In this document: piece by piece, positions 35,301-46,330 of the stretch | How positions within the stretch are numbered: position 1 is the stretch's first letter | Layout of the letters: each line of letters begins with the position of its first letter | Origin: Canna indica | Taxonomy: Eukaryota; Streptophyta; Magnoliopsida; Zingiberales; Cannaceae | NCBI GenBank assembly: GCA_034359265.1 | Contig: CP136896.1 | Coordinates: forward strand, 14,415,501-14,479,500 | Length of the DNA stretch: 64,000 nucleotides | Direction: 5' to 3' | The notes under the pieces: generated by a model | Database searches by the model: none | What the model was told of the DNA's origin: nothing | The model's input: the letters and a program-made list of their open reading frames with translations, nothing else | Program-made: the position numbers and the translations under genes

Positions 35301-35858
35301 GGGTAATTACTTAAATATATTATGAATTATACACATTTTCTCATTTGTAGTCAATCTCAAAATATTACTAAATTATATTTCAAACTTTGATATTTGTCTC
35401 AATACATCCTCCCGTCAACTCTCCATCAGCAACTCCGTTAAGGCAATGATGTGGCGTTCTGACGTGTATTAAAATAATATTTAAAAATATTTAAAAAATC
35501 ACGTTAATTTATATTAAATAATATAAAATAATATTTTTATTTTATATTAAAAAATCACTCCATGTTCACCATGTCCCCAGACATGACTTGGAGTTATTCT
35601 TTAATAAAAAATAAAAAATATTTTTTTATATTATTTAATATAAATTAAAATAATATTTTTTTTATTTAAAAATAAAAAATATTATTTTAATCAACATCGG
35701 AATGTCACATCATCGTCTTAATGAGGCCACTGACGGAGAGTTAACGGAAGGATGTAATTGAGACAAATATCAAAGTTCGAGATATAATTTGATAATATTT
35801 TAAAATTAACTATAAATAAAAAAAAATACATAATTCAGTATATATTTAGTAATTATCC
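35301..35858. mobile_element. Palindromic MITE with GGGTAATTACT termini, probably Mutator-type
   Basis: The left end GGGTAATTACTTAAATATAT mirrors the right end ATATATTTAGTAATTATCC. Arms of about 190 bases match on opposite strands, including CTCTCCATCAG against GACGGAGAGTTAACGG. ATTTCTTA lies on both sides (35293-35300 and 35860-35867), one base off on the right, compatible with an 8-9-bp duplication. Confidence 0.8.
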
Positions 35859-36009
35859 AATTTCTTATATTGTCTGCAGTCATCTTCTTCTCGATCAATG
35901 CTTACTTGACTTGATTAGATAGAACTTGATCATTTCTAATTTTGGATTAACTTGATTCGAGTCAGAGTAATTGAGACCAAGTTTATATGACCAAGTTTGT
36001 ACAATTGGC

Positions 36010-37370
36010 CTTGCCATCACCTAGAGAACAACAAATGATCAGTTTATACAATTTATAGTTGAAGAGAAAGTAAAATAGTGAGATAAACTTTCTTCTAATT
36101 TTTTCTCTTTTCTTCTCTTCGAAAGTATTTTCTTTGTAAATTGAAGATAACCCTCAATTCGAACAACGAGAAGATCTTTGGTTAAAGTACAGTTTATTAA
36201 TATGATAATTTAAATTTAGATTTGACAAATTAAAAACTCACAAAGTCACCTACATTCCAAAAAAAATCAGAAAATTAAAATATACATAACTTTGGTACTT
36301 ATGAAGACTTGGTTCGAGATATAAATATTTGAAAATTGCACGGAGAATACTTGATGCTTCCACGGTTATGAACTACCATCTCATCTTCTTTTTGTCTATT
36401 CTCATTCTTTTCACTAGATGATTCCTTCCATGCATTATTTTTGCTAAATGATTCATTGTTACATTCTTTTCACCATATGATTCCTTACCTATATGAGAAT
36501 GATCTTTGTGAGCATTTTGTTCATGACATGGGTCATCTCTCATTTCAATTCCTTTTATCAGATCATAATCAACAAAAATTTTACCTGTGAAAATTGAAAT
36601 GAATTTGGTTGTTTGAATGAAAGTTTTGTTGATTTTATGTATACAATTTGGTTGATTGACTTTGTGAAAAATATAGAAAATCAATGAAAATTTTTCATTG
36701 ATTTTTTGTACATTTACAAGAGTAGCTATTGAATACAGAAAATCAATGAAAAATTTCATTCAAGCAGCCAAATTCATTTCAGCTTTCACGGGTACAAAAT
36801 TCGTTGATTATGATGTGATAGAATGAATTGAAATGAGAGATGACCGATGTCCTGAACAAAATGCCCACAAAAGACCATTCTTATACGGGTAAAGAATCAT
36901 CTAGTAGTGAAAAGAATGTAGACAAAGAATCATCTAGCGAAAAGAATACAGACAAGAAATCATCTAGTGAAAAAAATGAGAATAGATAAAAAACAAGATG
37001 AGGTGGTAGTTTATAATGGTGGATGCAACGAGTCTTCTCCGCGCAATTCTCTAAAGTTTATATGTCGAACCAATCCTTCATCGGTACCAAAGTTATTTAT
37101 ATTTTAATTTTTTTGATTCTTTTTTTTATATGTCAGTGACTTTGAGTTTTTGATTTGTCAGATTTAAATTTAGATTACCAGATTAATAAATAGTACTTTA
37201 ACTAAGCATCTTCTCGTTGTTCGAATTGAGGATTATTTTTAATTTACAAAGAAAATGCTTTCGAAGGGAGGGACAGAGAAATTAGAAGAAAGTTTATCTC
37301 AATATTTTACTTACTCTTCAACTATAAATTGTATAAATTGATCATTTATTGCTCTCTAGGCCAATAGAGT
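36010..37370. repeat. 1.36-kb palindrome (foldback element)
   Basis: Arms 36010-36690 and 36715-37370 are reverse complements, from GGCC..CTAGAGAACAACAAATGA on the left to the mirrored TCATTTATTGCTCTCTAGGCC on the right. Open frames inside, such as 36373-36759 on the minus strand, arise from the repeat and have no known domain. Short AAGAATCATCTAGTGAAAAG repeats lie near the centre. Confidence 0.75.
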
Positions 37371-37770
37371 TAATAACTTTTTATTTATGAAGACTTTTAG
37401 TTATAATCAATTGTAGCTTATACTTAGAACTTTTCTTTCAAACCTATAAAAATTGTTCAACCTTTTAAATTGAGCTATTAATTGCTCAATGGACGTTGTG
37501 TTCGGATGGTTTGAATGCCTTAGTTTTTTTGAGAAAGAGATTGATCTATGAATATCGTGAAAAATTCTTTGAAAAATATACAATATTTCCGATACTTCCC
37601 ACTCCACGACAAACTCATGCATACAGAACGCAAGATATTGATCGTTCACCACCTACCCACTAAAGGGGCCACGTCCGCCAGTCAACAAATGACATTTAAG
37701 AAATCGTAAACAGTTCGATCGGATATTTGGTAATAATTACTTCTTGTCAGAATTAATAATTATGTAGGCG
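37371..37770. other. Intergenic; no gene recognised
   Basis: AT-rich sequence with a minus-strand frame of 81 codons lacking any recognisable domain; judged non-coding. Confidence 0.4.
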
Positions 37771-37778
37771 GCGACACA

Positions 37779-38364
37779 TAGGGGTGAGCAACGGTTCGGT
37801 TCGGTTTATAATTGAACCGAATCATTGGTTAACCGAACCGAACCAAAAAAAATCTTTTAACCGTTTATCGAACAAAAAAAAATCGGTTAATTCGGTTCGG
37901 TTAATCGAATTTTCAGTTCGGTTCGGTTAATTTACTAAATTAACCGAAAATATCAAAAAAAAAATAACTGAAAAGATTTGAAAAAAAATTACATCTTCCA
38001 AGACTCAAACCCAGGCAACCCAGTTCATTTTTTATTCCTCTAACCATTTTAGCAATGTCCATTATAAATTCACTTTTAACTAACACGTATTATATAGACA
38101 TAAAATAAATAATATCACATACTAGGATTCGAACCTGGGCAATTGGGAGGATAAAAATTGCTCTTAACCACTAAGGCAAACAACATTATATAATTTGTTT
38201 TTTATTTTTTTATATATATTCGGTTAATTCGGTAAATTAACCGAACCGTCGATTAATTTACCGAACTGAACCGAAAACCGAATCGAAATTAATTCGGTAA
38301 ATTCGGTTCGGTTAAATCGGTTTCGGTTCAGTTTCGGTGAATCGGGGAATCCTGCTCACCCCTA
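37779..38364. mobile_element. hAT MITE, TAGGGGTGAGCA termini, perfect 8-bp TSD
   Basis: Terminal repeats TAGGGGTGAGCA and TGCTCACCCCTA are flanked by GCGACACA on both sides (37771-37778 and 38365-38372). Subterminal regions are packed with GGTTCGGTT and AACCGAACCG words. Same family as 23137-23963. Confidence 0.95.
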
Positions 38365-38372
38365 GCGACACA

Positions 38373-40010
38373 CGAAAAGGCACCTTTTCCCCCGCTCAAT
38401 CGTCACATCTGCTCTAAAATTCCTAAATCTCGTCGAGGTCTCAAATCAACATGTTGATCCAAGTTGACGTCTCTCTATCAGGCCGAGATCAGATGCCGAC
38501 ACTACTTAGAGCTCGGCACGAAGTCCTTGGACTCCAACCAAGCTCGGCGGTGTGGACTGCACTAATACTTTTGGGTTGGGCCCGACCAGATTAGGCCCAA
38601 AAGCGCCCATATTCAAGAACCATACTCAAGTCAAGCTAGACGGCTTAGCCTGGGGGCTCCACCCGGCCACACAAGGACACCCAGGTTGCAAGTAGCAGTA
38701 AGAGGAGAAAGCAGTGAGAAGGTTGCAATAACATTGGAAGCTGAAGAAACCTAGGCACTATATTTTTTAGTTGCTGGCCATTAATTGATTTGATACTAAT
38801 TAACATATTATGTCCAATATAGTTTGGATGGTGTTTTAGTTTGAAAAAAGTGTGAAGAGTATCTCTAACTGAAAAAACAATATAAAAATAGACAAGTTCC
38901 ACCTGAACTCCATAAATAATTTTCATCACCTACAATAGAGTTAAGAAAATCAACAAATGATGTTTATGATCAATAAATTACAAACTAGTGGAGATTCGAA
39001 AATATAACCAAGTGGAATTTACGATTAAAAACATGTAGTGTTGCCAATGTAGCCCGGACAAGCTCAGTTCTTTGTGATGCTGTTGATAGAAGGTATAAGC
39101 ATAACTCATGGATATGTTGAAATTCATTGTTTCATAAGACAAGTATAGCATTAGCTTCATAAATCCCAATATCACTAATATGGACCACGCCCAACAAACT
39201 AAGGCATCAAAGCACAACATTAACTAGTTTGATGAAAAGACTCTAGTCTAATGAAACTAGTATCAGCTACTGTAATATGTTTACAATTGCCGCTCAGTAT
39301 GTGGTAAATGCCAATCCACCAATTAGGTCACACTTGTTCTCAAATGGATGACTAGAAGAAATGGAAAGTCGAATCCTAAATCAGTACTCTCTTCGTGTTT
39401 ATTTGATTGCCCTGGACTCTGTTTTTATAGGGCATATCGTCTCTTGTGTTGTCAGTATTCTCTTCGGGAAATAGAAAAGTTCTTTGTATGTCTATGGACG
39501 TGGCTAAGGTTTAGTTTAACTACATGAAATTTATTTCTTAATCTGTGTTTGTGATCTCTAGCTAGCTTTCTTGATCAATTTATCTCCCTTCACTCATATT
39601 TAGTGCAGGATTTCTTAATCAATTTTATGTGCAGGATTAAGAAAACAACACATTCATTTTTAGTGTCAATTTTATGCCTACTACTCTCTCTCCCTTCACT
39701 CATATTTGATGCTGAACAATTGACAGTGAATTGGGACATCTAACGCATTAAAGATTAGAGACAAATACACGAAACAAATGCAGAACAATTGCTATTTGAC
39801 TGGCCAAGGTAACCAACTAATCAACCCAAGGGCATAGCTATAACTTGGAAGTCAGGAGTGAAAACTATAAATGACCAATCTTTACATGCTCATTCATCTC
39901 CTTTTCAAGTAGTTTTGCAGGCACTTCTGATAAACATACAGAAGGGTATTTACTATCAGGTGTTTTCCTTGCCACTACTTTGCTACCTAACCCATCTACA
40001 ACATTATCAA
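38373..40010. other. Intergenic; no gene recognised
   Basis: 38380-38650 is GC-richer with GAGCTCGG words and could be a retroelement remnant; the remainder shows no domain or repeat boundary I can support. Minus-strand frames at 38645-38929 and 38978-39220 have no recognisable motif. Confidence 0.35.
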
Positions 40011-40014
40011 GTGC

Positions 40015-40510
40015 CATGGTTTGTGTTAAAGTCGGCGCTCTAACTCCGCCGGACTCCCGGCACTACTCGACCATAGAGCTTTCGCAGGCAGGCGATCTCT
40101 CCATTAGTCGTGGTATTCGGAATCAAGAAGATGGAACCGAGCCATAAGATTGAGCAGAAAGAAGAAAGAAGAAGATGAGAGGAAGGAAGAGGAAGAATTC
40201 AAGAAAGGAAACCAAATTCACTAGCTGAATTGTTATCCCGTTACAGTTCGAACTCTCTATATTTATACCCTGTTTATTACAGTTCGTAGTCGTTAAAATG
40301 ACGTGGCTTCCTGCGATTGCGCGTCGATCGTGTATGCTGTTCCTGATGTGACTGGCGTTTCTCCTCGTGCGTCCGTTCATTGGATTCGTTACGAGCCACG
40401 TCGGCTACGTCCGCCAACAGCTCCCTTGAATTTGTTACGAGCCACGTCAGCTTCGTCCGCAACAGTTTGTAAACCATAGTGTTGTGCAACACAGTGGGCA
40501 CAACATCTTA
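40015..40510 (-). repeat. Possible solo LTR, minus strand
   Basis: Read on the minus strand the segment starts TGTTGTGCCCACTGTG and contains TATAAATATAGAGAG after AATAAACAGGG. Its end is near TTTAACA, and it is much less AT-rich than its surroundings. These features fit a copia-type LTR. No primer site or 5-bp duplication could be confirmed. Confidence 0.4.
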
Positions 40511-40974
40511 GATAAGAGGTTGGTAAAGGCTGGAATTCAAATTGTTGCTGATCTGGATTCTGCATGAACCTCGCAGAACTACAGTTAATAAGAATATTAT
40601 TACTCTGTATTCTTATAAGGAAAAGGTTACATTAGTTATCTGAACATATAACACAAAAAATTGTAGTAATATTAGAAGAAATATACAAGCCTATACTTTT
40701 CTTTCCCCAAAAGGTTCCCGCCATGCTAATTGTCAACCTAATATTTTTTCTCAAATCAACTGACTTCCTATTTTAGTTGTTATTTGTCTGCTCCTATTCT
40801 TGTTGTTGACCATTCAATAATTCTTAACTTCTGACTGTATAGATATTGTGGGTAGTATAGGATTATGGTTTTTACACGATTGCTAAATTTGCATTCGTGT
40901 AGACTATGGTTACTGGTTACTAAATATTATTGTTGGCATCGTAATTTCATGAACCATGGATTGGATAACTTTTT

Positions 40975-41510
40975 GTTATATAGACAATTATTTATAGAAT
41001 TCTTTTCAAAATTATTACTAATAGATTGAAATTATTTCTTTCTACTTTGGTATCCCCTGAACAATCTGGTTTTAGCAAAAGTAATATTTTAATTGTCCAA
41101 AAATTATCTCATTCTTTTATAATTCCAAGAGTAAACACCATTTTATTTTGGTAAAGATTGATTTAGAAAAAAGCTTATGATCTATATTAGTTGGGAAACA
41201 ATCATTAAGGTGCTTACTTTATGTAACTTTTCTCATAAATTCATTCAATGGATAAATACTTACATTTCTACCCCTTCCTTTACTTGTCTATTAAATGTTC
41301 ATACTTCTAATTTTTTCAATTCTAATAGAGAAATTAGACGGGAAAATTCTATATCTCATTTTCTTTATATTTTGGTTGCTCAGACTCTTACCTTACTTAT
41401 AAATGAAGCTACTGTTAATAAACTTGTTACTCCATTCAAAATCAATAATATTGTTACTAGTCACTTAATGTTTGCTGATATTTTTTATTTTTAAAGCTAC
41501 TAATAGGGGC
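40975..41510 (+). pseudogene. LINE reverse transcriptase (broken)
   Basis: ORF2 reverse transcriptase copies LINE RNA at the nicked target. Recognisable blocks are IITNRLKLFL and SPEQSGFSKS near 41005-41090, AYDLYISWETIIKVLTLCNF near 41175-41230, STPSFTCLLN, FNSNREIRRENSISHFLYIL near 41328-41375, and HLMFADIFYF near 41463. The last is the catalytic F/YADD box with the second Asp replaced by Ile. Stops at about 41150-41160 and frameshifts add further damage. The sequence is unusually AT-rich for a LINE gene, which suggests long decay. Confidence 0.8.
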
Positions 41511-41544
41511 ATTAACACAATCATGAATATTTTTAATAAATATG

Positions 41545-41845
41545 ATTACCTTACTGGTCAAAGAGTTAACCTTGCTAAAATTGTTTATCAGAGTGTTAGG
41601 AATCAAATTTGTTAAAAACTAGGTAATTTTCCTTACTAGTCAAAGAGTTAATCTTGCTAAACCTGAGAATTTTTTTCTTAAAATTGTTCGATAGAGTGTT
41701 AGGAAGAATCAAATTTGTCAAAAACTAGGTAATTTTTCTTACTGGTCAAAGAGTTAACCTTGCTAAACCTGAGATTTTTTTCCTAAAATTGTTCGTCAGA
41801 GTGTTAGGAATCAAATTTGTTAAAAATTAGGTAATTTTCCTTTTA
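41545..41845 (+). repeat. Three tandem copies of a LINE ORF2 segment of about 100 bp
   Basis: The text CTGGTCAAAGAGTTAACCTT with following AAATTGTT..CAGAGTGTTAGGAA and AAACTAGGTAATTTT occurs three times in a row. The first copy lacks the CCTGAGATTTTTT part. In intact LINEs this block is single, so it is a local amplification within the pseudogene. Confidence 0.8.
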
Positions 41846-41859
41846 AATATTTTGGTACC

Positions 41860-42532
41860 ATGATTTCTCCTAGAAGATCTCCCAATGCTCATGATTATAT
41901 TATTTCCAAACTTGAGGCCAAACTCAATAGATGGAAATCCACTCTTCTTTCTCAAGCTAGTAAGTTGGTCTTAATTAAATATGTATTTAATTTCATCCCT
42001 ACTCATACTATTTTTATTACTTGGCTCAATAACAACTTAATTGATAAGTCGAAAAAAATAATTAAAAATTTCCTTTGGGATAACAAGAATGATAAGCACA
42101 ACATGCATTTGATAAACTGGGACATTGTTACTCTTTCTAGAAATTTTGGTGGTTGGGGTATTCAAAACTTTAAAACTAAGAGTCTTACTTTACAAGCTAG
42201 AAGAATTCAAAATTACTTAAATGATAGTGACTCTATTTGGGTTAAAGTGGTTAAAAATAAATATTCTCCTTTATCTTTTATGAATCAAACCCCTCCTAGA
42301 AATTGTTCTTGGTGTTGGAAATTATTCTTGGAAGCTTTCTCTAATCTTAAATCAGGTTTTACTGGTATCATTGGTAATGGTGATAACACTTATGTTCTTT
42401 ATGATATGTTTCCCTTGCTTTAAAATCAACTTTGATAAAGTCTAATTTGATTTCTCAATTGCAAGGGTGCATCATTTTTTTTTTCTTCAGCAAAAGAGTT
42501 ATGAAATGCCATTGAAAAAATTGAGTTGCCAA
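41860..42532 (+). pseudogene. LINE ORF2 C-terminal linker
   Basis: A 187-codon frame with KLEAKLNRWKSTLLSQASKL, NFLWDNKND, GGWGIQNFKTKSLTLQARRI and WVKVVKNKYSP is the characteristic plant LINE stretch between reverse transcriptase and zf-RVT. It runs into frame changes at 42423 and is cut by the hAT element at 42541. The frame is the best preserved part of this LINE. Confidence 0.85.
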
Positions 42533-42540
42533 CTTACCCC

Positions 42541-44021
42541 AGGGCGTCAATTCAGTTCAAACTAAATCGAATCAAATCAATTTTTTCTTCTTTGAAGATT
42601 CAACTCGAATTCGAACCGAATTCAACAAAAATCGAATAAACCCGAACTAAATTATTTTGGTTCGGTTCGATTTCCTAACCGAAAAAATAGAAATTATAAT
42701 TTTTCAATATTTTCCAAATGTTTCTATAATTTATACCGCATGCAACAACTCACGATTCAGGAAGTAAAAAGATGATGAACCCGCCTACTCGCCACTTCTT
42801 CCTCATCCTTCTCTTCACCTCGTCCTCCTTATTGAACGCCACATGGGCCATAGGCACCATCATCTTCACCACCCTCGGTCGCAGCCGCTTCAACTTCGAC
42901 ATCTTCTCCCTACCCACCGCACCCTCCACCTCTCGCCTCCGCCGCCCGATCGCAGTCGACCTCCACAACGAGCGTCAACTCACCGATGGCGTCTCCTTTA
43001 ACTTCAACGGCTTCTTTCCCTCTCCTCTTCTTCTTGCCTCCCTTCCCTCCTCCCGTCTTCCTCGTTTGACTCCCTTCTTTACGTCACCGAGCGCAACGGC
43101 TCCTCCGCCATATTCCTCGATCTCTTACCCTCCTCTTTTCCTCCTCCTCTCAATCCGCTCGAAGAGCCGCCCTCGAGTATCCTACCCGCCTCCAATTCTC
43201 TGTAGTTCCAATGCTCGATGATGTTGCCGCCGGTGGCACTCCTATTATCTCCATGAAAGATCGACCCTCCCTGTCCGGCGACTTCCTTGTCTACGTCTCC
43301 ACCCACCGGTCAAGTCCGTTTCCCAAGCAGAGCTGGGCTGCGGTCTACTCCACCCACCTCCCCATCGGCCTAACTCACCGCCTCACCCCCCTCCGGCGTC
43401 GCTGACTTCAGCCCCGCCGTCTCCCCCTTCGGCACCTGGACTGCCGTCGCCTCGTACGGCGCCGCAGGATGGTCGGAGGATTTTGAGGAGCTTCTCACCG
43501 CCATCTACGTCTTCCGGACAGAGGGCGGATCAGGCAGGACTATGGTGATCGATCATGGCGGCTGGCCATCCTGGGCCAACGAGACCACTCTTTACTTCCA
43601 CCATAGGAGTTCGGACGGGTGGTGGAGCATCTACTGCGCCACGATCAGTATCGAAAATGTCACTACCGTCTCCCTGGAATTCGTAGTCCGAATCACCCCC
43701 CTGGCTTCCATGCCGCTGGTGCTTCGGGGATAATAGTAGTGATGACAAGGAGAAAGACGTTTGAGTTCAGGCACATCGAGCTGATCGACATGAGTTCAGG
43801 TTACACGGAGACACAATGTAATACAAACATAAAAAACTATTTTTTTTTATTTTATTCGGTTTGAAGTTCGGGTAGATTCCTGAAATCCAAGAATCAAATC
43901 CGAACTAAATACCAATGTTCGGGTTCGGTTCGGATTAAGAACCGAACCTGACATTGTTGAAATCGAACCGAATCGAATAATTCGGTTCGGTTCGGTGTAA
44001 TCCGAATAGTGGACAGTCCTA
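42541..44021. mobile_element. Pack-type hAT element carrying a captured host gene fragment
   Basis: CTTACCCC lies on both sides (42533-42540 and 44022-44029), an 8-bp hAT-size duplication, and LINE text resumes after it. The left end AGGGCGTCAATTCAG and the right end, AGGACTGTCCACTATTCGG on the other strand, are imperfect inverted repeats. Subterminal GGTTCGGTTCG words occur on both sides, as in the MITE at 37779. No transposase is present. The central 42772-43815 is GC-rich coding-like DNA unrelated to the element ends. Confidence 0.88.
42772..43815 (+). pseudogene. Captured fragment of a TolB/DPP6-N-like beta-propeller gene
   Basis: Four frames read in succession give one collinear protein. 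A signal-peptide-like hydrophobic start near 42772 precedes GTIIFTTLGRSRFNFDIFSL. Then come LLYVTERNGSSAIFLDLLPS near 43073, SGDFLVYVSTH near 43278, FGTWTAVASYGAAGWSEDFE near 43430, VIDHGGWPSWANETTLYFHH near 43545 and RHIELIDMSSG near 43770. Plant genes with this pattern are annotated as TolB-related or DPP6 N-terminal-domain-like beta-propeller proteins of uncertain function. At least three frameshifts and a stop near 43204 break it. No intron is evident. Family identity is from memory of the pattern and less sure than the coding origin. Confidence 0.7.
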
Positions 44022-44029
44022 CTTACCCC

Positions 44030-44379
44030 TATGATGATTAATTTGTTTGGAAACCTCATTTGAAGGGTGAAATTTCTTCATCTTCTGCTTACCTTTTTTT
44101 AGAAGCCTTGATTAACATCCTATTAGTAATTCCATATATTGGGCTAAAATCGGGAAGTTGACCACTTTCCCAAAGATAAAGTTATTTATGTGAAAATTTC
44201 TTCATAATCGACTTTTAACTAGACTTCAGCATTTTCGGTTGGGAATTTCAAATACAAAAACTTGTGTTTGTTGTGGTTTAGAAAATGAATCTATTCAACA
44301 TCTATTTTTACTGTTCTCCTGATTGTGATATTTGGCATACTCTGGGTCATAAGCTCAATTTGGATTAAACCAATTAATT
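44030..44379 (+). pseudogene. LINE zf-RVT end
   Basis: After the hAT element the LINE resumes with DDLFVWKPHLKGEISSSSAY near 44034, then FGWEFQIQ and, near 44255-44310, TCVCCGLENESIQHLF across a stop/frame change. This is the Cys/His zinc-binding tail of LINE ORF2. It ends at the gypsy LTR boundary at 44380. Confidence 0.75.
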
Positions 44380-45030
44380 TGTCACACCCCTAAATCCAGG
44401 GTCGCATGATCGGTCGGAGTACACGTCTGTACCCCGAAGTCTACCCAAACATGAACACCAATGCTGAAATGAAAGTAACAACCATGCATTTACCAAAATA
44501 ATATAATAAAAAAGACACGTCCAAACCAATTTGAGATATTCAAATGAACATGTTTAAAATTCTACAACCAGAATGAATATAAGGAAAATACAACATGACT
44601 TTAGGACTAGACTACGACCGACTCGTCATGAGATCTGCACCCTGAGTTCGCCACCCTAGCTACGCCTCGTATGTGCATCAGTACTTAAACAAAACACAAA
44701 ACAAACAAGGGTGAGTTCAAGAAGAACTTAGAGAGTGACTCGTTCCCGAGCCCTGTCTAAGTCATCAATCCAAATCATGTATAAGTTCCTAATTAGCCAG
44801 ATACGACCTACGGGACTACATCCATGATGTCTATACGAGACTACATTCATATTAACATAATGTGGTTATCCAAGTTATATAGATCCATATAATTCAAAAG
44901 ATAAGTAAACCAAATCGTACTAACAATCCAGTGCACCCGCACCCAATTCATCCATATACTAACAAAAACATGCATAAAGACAAGAATAGGGGTTGGACAA
45001 TAGGCCGTGCCTAGTGAGTCCTCACCCAGA
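44380..45030 (-). repeat. 3' LTR of the minus-strand gypsy (partial bounds)
   Basis: On the minus strand the LTR ends GGGGTGTGACA at 44380, like the GCGTGACA end of the plus-strand gypsy LTRs. The start is uncertain, somewhere right of 45000. It is much shorter than the 2.5-kb LTRs at 4753 and 10531, so it is either another family or truncated. Confidence 0.65.
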
Positions 45031-45040
45031 GTCCCCTGAG

Positions 45041-45863
45041 CTAGGAAGGTCCTCTAGCCTCAGGTAATCCCAGTGGTTGGGAAAAATCCTTCCACCACTC
45101 ATCTTTGACATATCGCTTCAGCATGGACACATGGAAGATAGGGTGCACTCTGTCCACACAGGGCAGTAAAGCCAACTCATAAGCCACAACCCCTCTATGA
45201 TGTAGAATAGGGAAAAGTCCTATAAACTTGGGGCTCAACTTTCATTTCTTTCCAAATCTCACCACTCCTTTCATAGGAGATTTTTTTAGGAAAACATGTT
45301 CCCCCTCAGCAAACTCAACATCCTGAGCCTTCCCGTTAGTATATATTTTCTGGCGACTCAGAACTGTCAAAAGTCGATCCTTAATCAAATTTACTTTTTT
45401 CACGACATCCTGCACCAAATTCGGTCCCAACATTTGAGCCTCACCAACCTCAAACCATCCCATCGGGGATTTACATCTCCGCCCGTACAGGGCCTCAAAC
45501 GGTGTCATCCCGATAGTACTCTAGTGACTATTGTTATAAGCAAAATCTACCAGAGGCAGATGCTTTTCCCAACCATCCTCTAAGTCCGTCAATGACATAA
45601 GCCCTCAACATTTCCTCTACAGTCTGAATAGTCCTCTCTGACTGCCCATCAGTCTACGGATGGAAGGTAGTATGGATCTGACTTGTTTGCCCAAAGCTTC
45701 CTAGAAGGAATGCTAGATTCTAGCTGTGAAATGGGTACCTCGATTTGAGATGATCATAATTGGGATCCCATGATAAGCTACGATTTGATCCAAAAACAAT
45801 CTGGCATACTGCTCGACGAAAAAGATCGTCCTGATCGGAATAAAATACGTCGATTTGATCAAC
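45041..45863 (-). pseudogene. Gypsy integrase core and C-terminus (broken, minus strand)
   Basis: From 45863 downward the frame pieces include HTTFHP and TDGQSERTIQTVEEML near 45600-45670, which holds the catalytic Glu. These are followed by MTPFEALYGRRCKSPMGWFE near 45508, KGVVRFGKK near 45245, and FPILHHRGVVAYEL with HPIFHVSMLKRYV near 45100-45220. Stops and frame changes occur in the core. After KRYVKDE no chromodomain is seen. The CACTA insertion at 45867 separates this part from the zinc domain at 53149. Confidence 0.82.
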
Positions 45864-45866
45864 TAA

Positions 45867-46165
45867 CACTACTAGAAACTTCGTCTTCAGCAACGGCTAT
45901 CAGCGACGACCGCTCAAGCCGTTGCTATTTGCAACGGCATTCTTACGGCCGCCCGAGCCGTTGCAGAAAACTGTATCTGCAACGGCGTTCTAACGGAAAC
46001 CCGAGCCGTTGCTGATTATTTTAATTATCAGCAACGGCTTTCTGACGGAAAGGCGAGCCGTTGCTGATTTTTTAATCTTCAGCAACGGCTTGCTAACGGA
46101 TAAGTGAGCCGTTGCTGATGATAACTTATCAGCAACGGCGTTCTAACGGGCGAGTGAGCCGTTGC
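45867..46165. repeat. CACTA left terminal inverted repeat and subterminal GCAACGGC repeats
   Basis: CAGCAACGGC and GCCGTTGCTGAT occur in alternating orientation about a dozen times. In En/Spm such motifs bind the TNPA-type protein, so these are the likely binding sites for the product of 50888-52429. Confidence 0.88.
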
Positions 46166-46173
46166 TGATAAGT

Positions 46174-46330
46174 TTATATAGGGCACGCTCTCGCGCCCGA
46201 CTCTTCTTCCTCCCGCTGCTCGCTGCTGCTGCTGCCGCCGCCGCTCCTGCCGACGCCACTCGCCGCCGCTGCCACTGCTGCCGACGCCGACGACGCCGAC
46301 GACGCCGACCGCTGCTGCCGACTTGTTCAG
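46174..46330 (+). promoter_or_regulatory. CACTA promoter and leader exon with splice donor
   Basis: TTTATATAGGGC near 46172-46183 is a TATA box placed just after the subterminal repeats. A CTG/CCG-rich leader follows and ends at CAG/GTAAGT near 46329-46335, a consensus splice donor. The arrangement matches En/Spm, where one promoter drives alternatively spliced transposase messages. Confidence 0.6.

Larger units (their letters stand above)
40975..44379 (+). mobile_element. LINE 3' half, split by a hAT insertion and ended by a gypsy insertion
   Basis: Reverse transcriptase, linker and zf-RVT parts of a plant LINE ORF2 follow in order on the plus strand. They are interrupted at 42541-44021 by a hAT element. 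The LINE text stops at 44379, where the gypsy LTR begins. It is the oldest layer of the nest. Confidence 0.85.

Noticed and set aside
36373..36759. 128-codon minus-strand frame
   Set aside because: It lies within the arms and centre of a palindrome and is explained by the foldback repeat.
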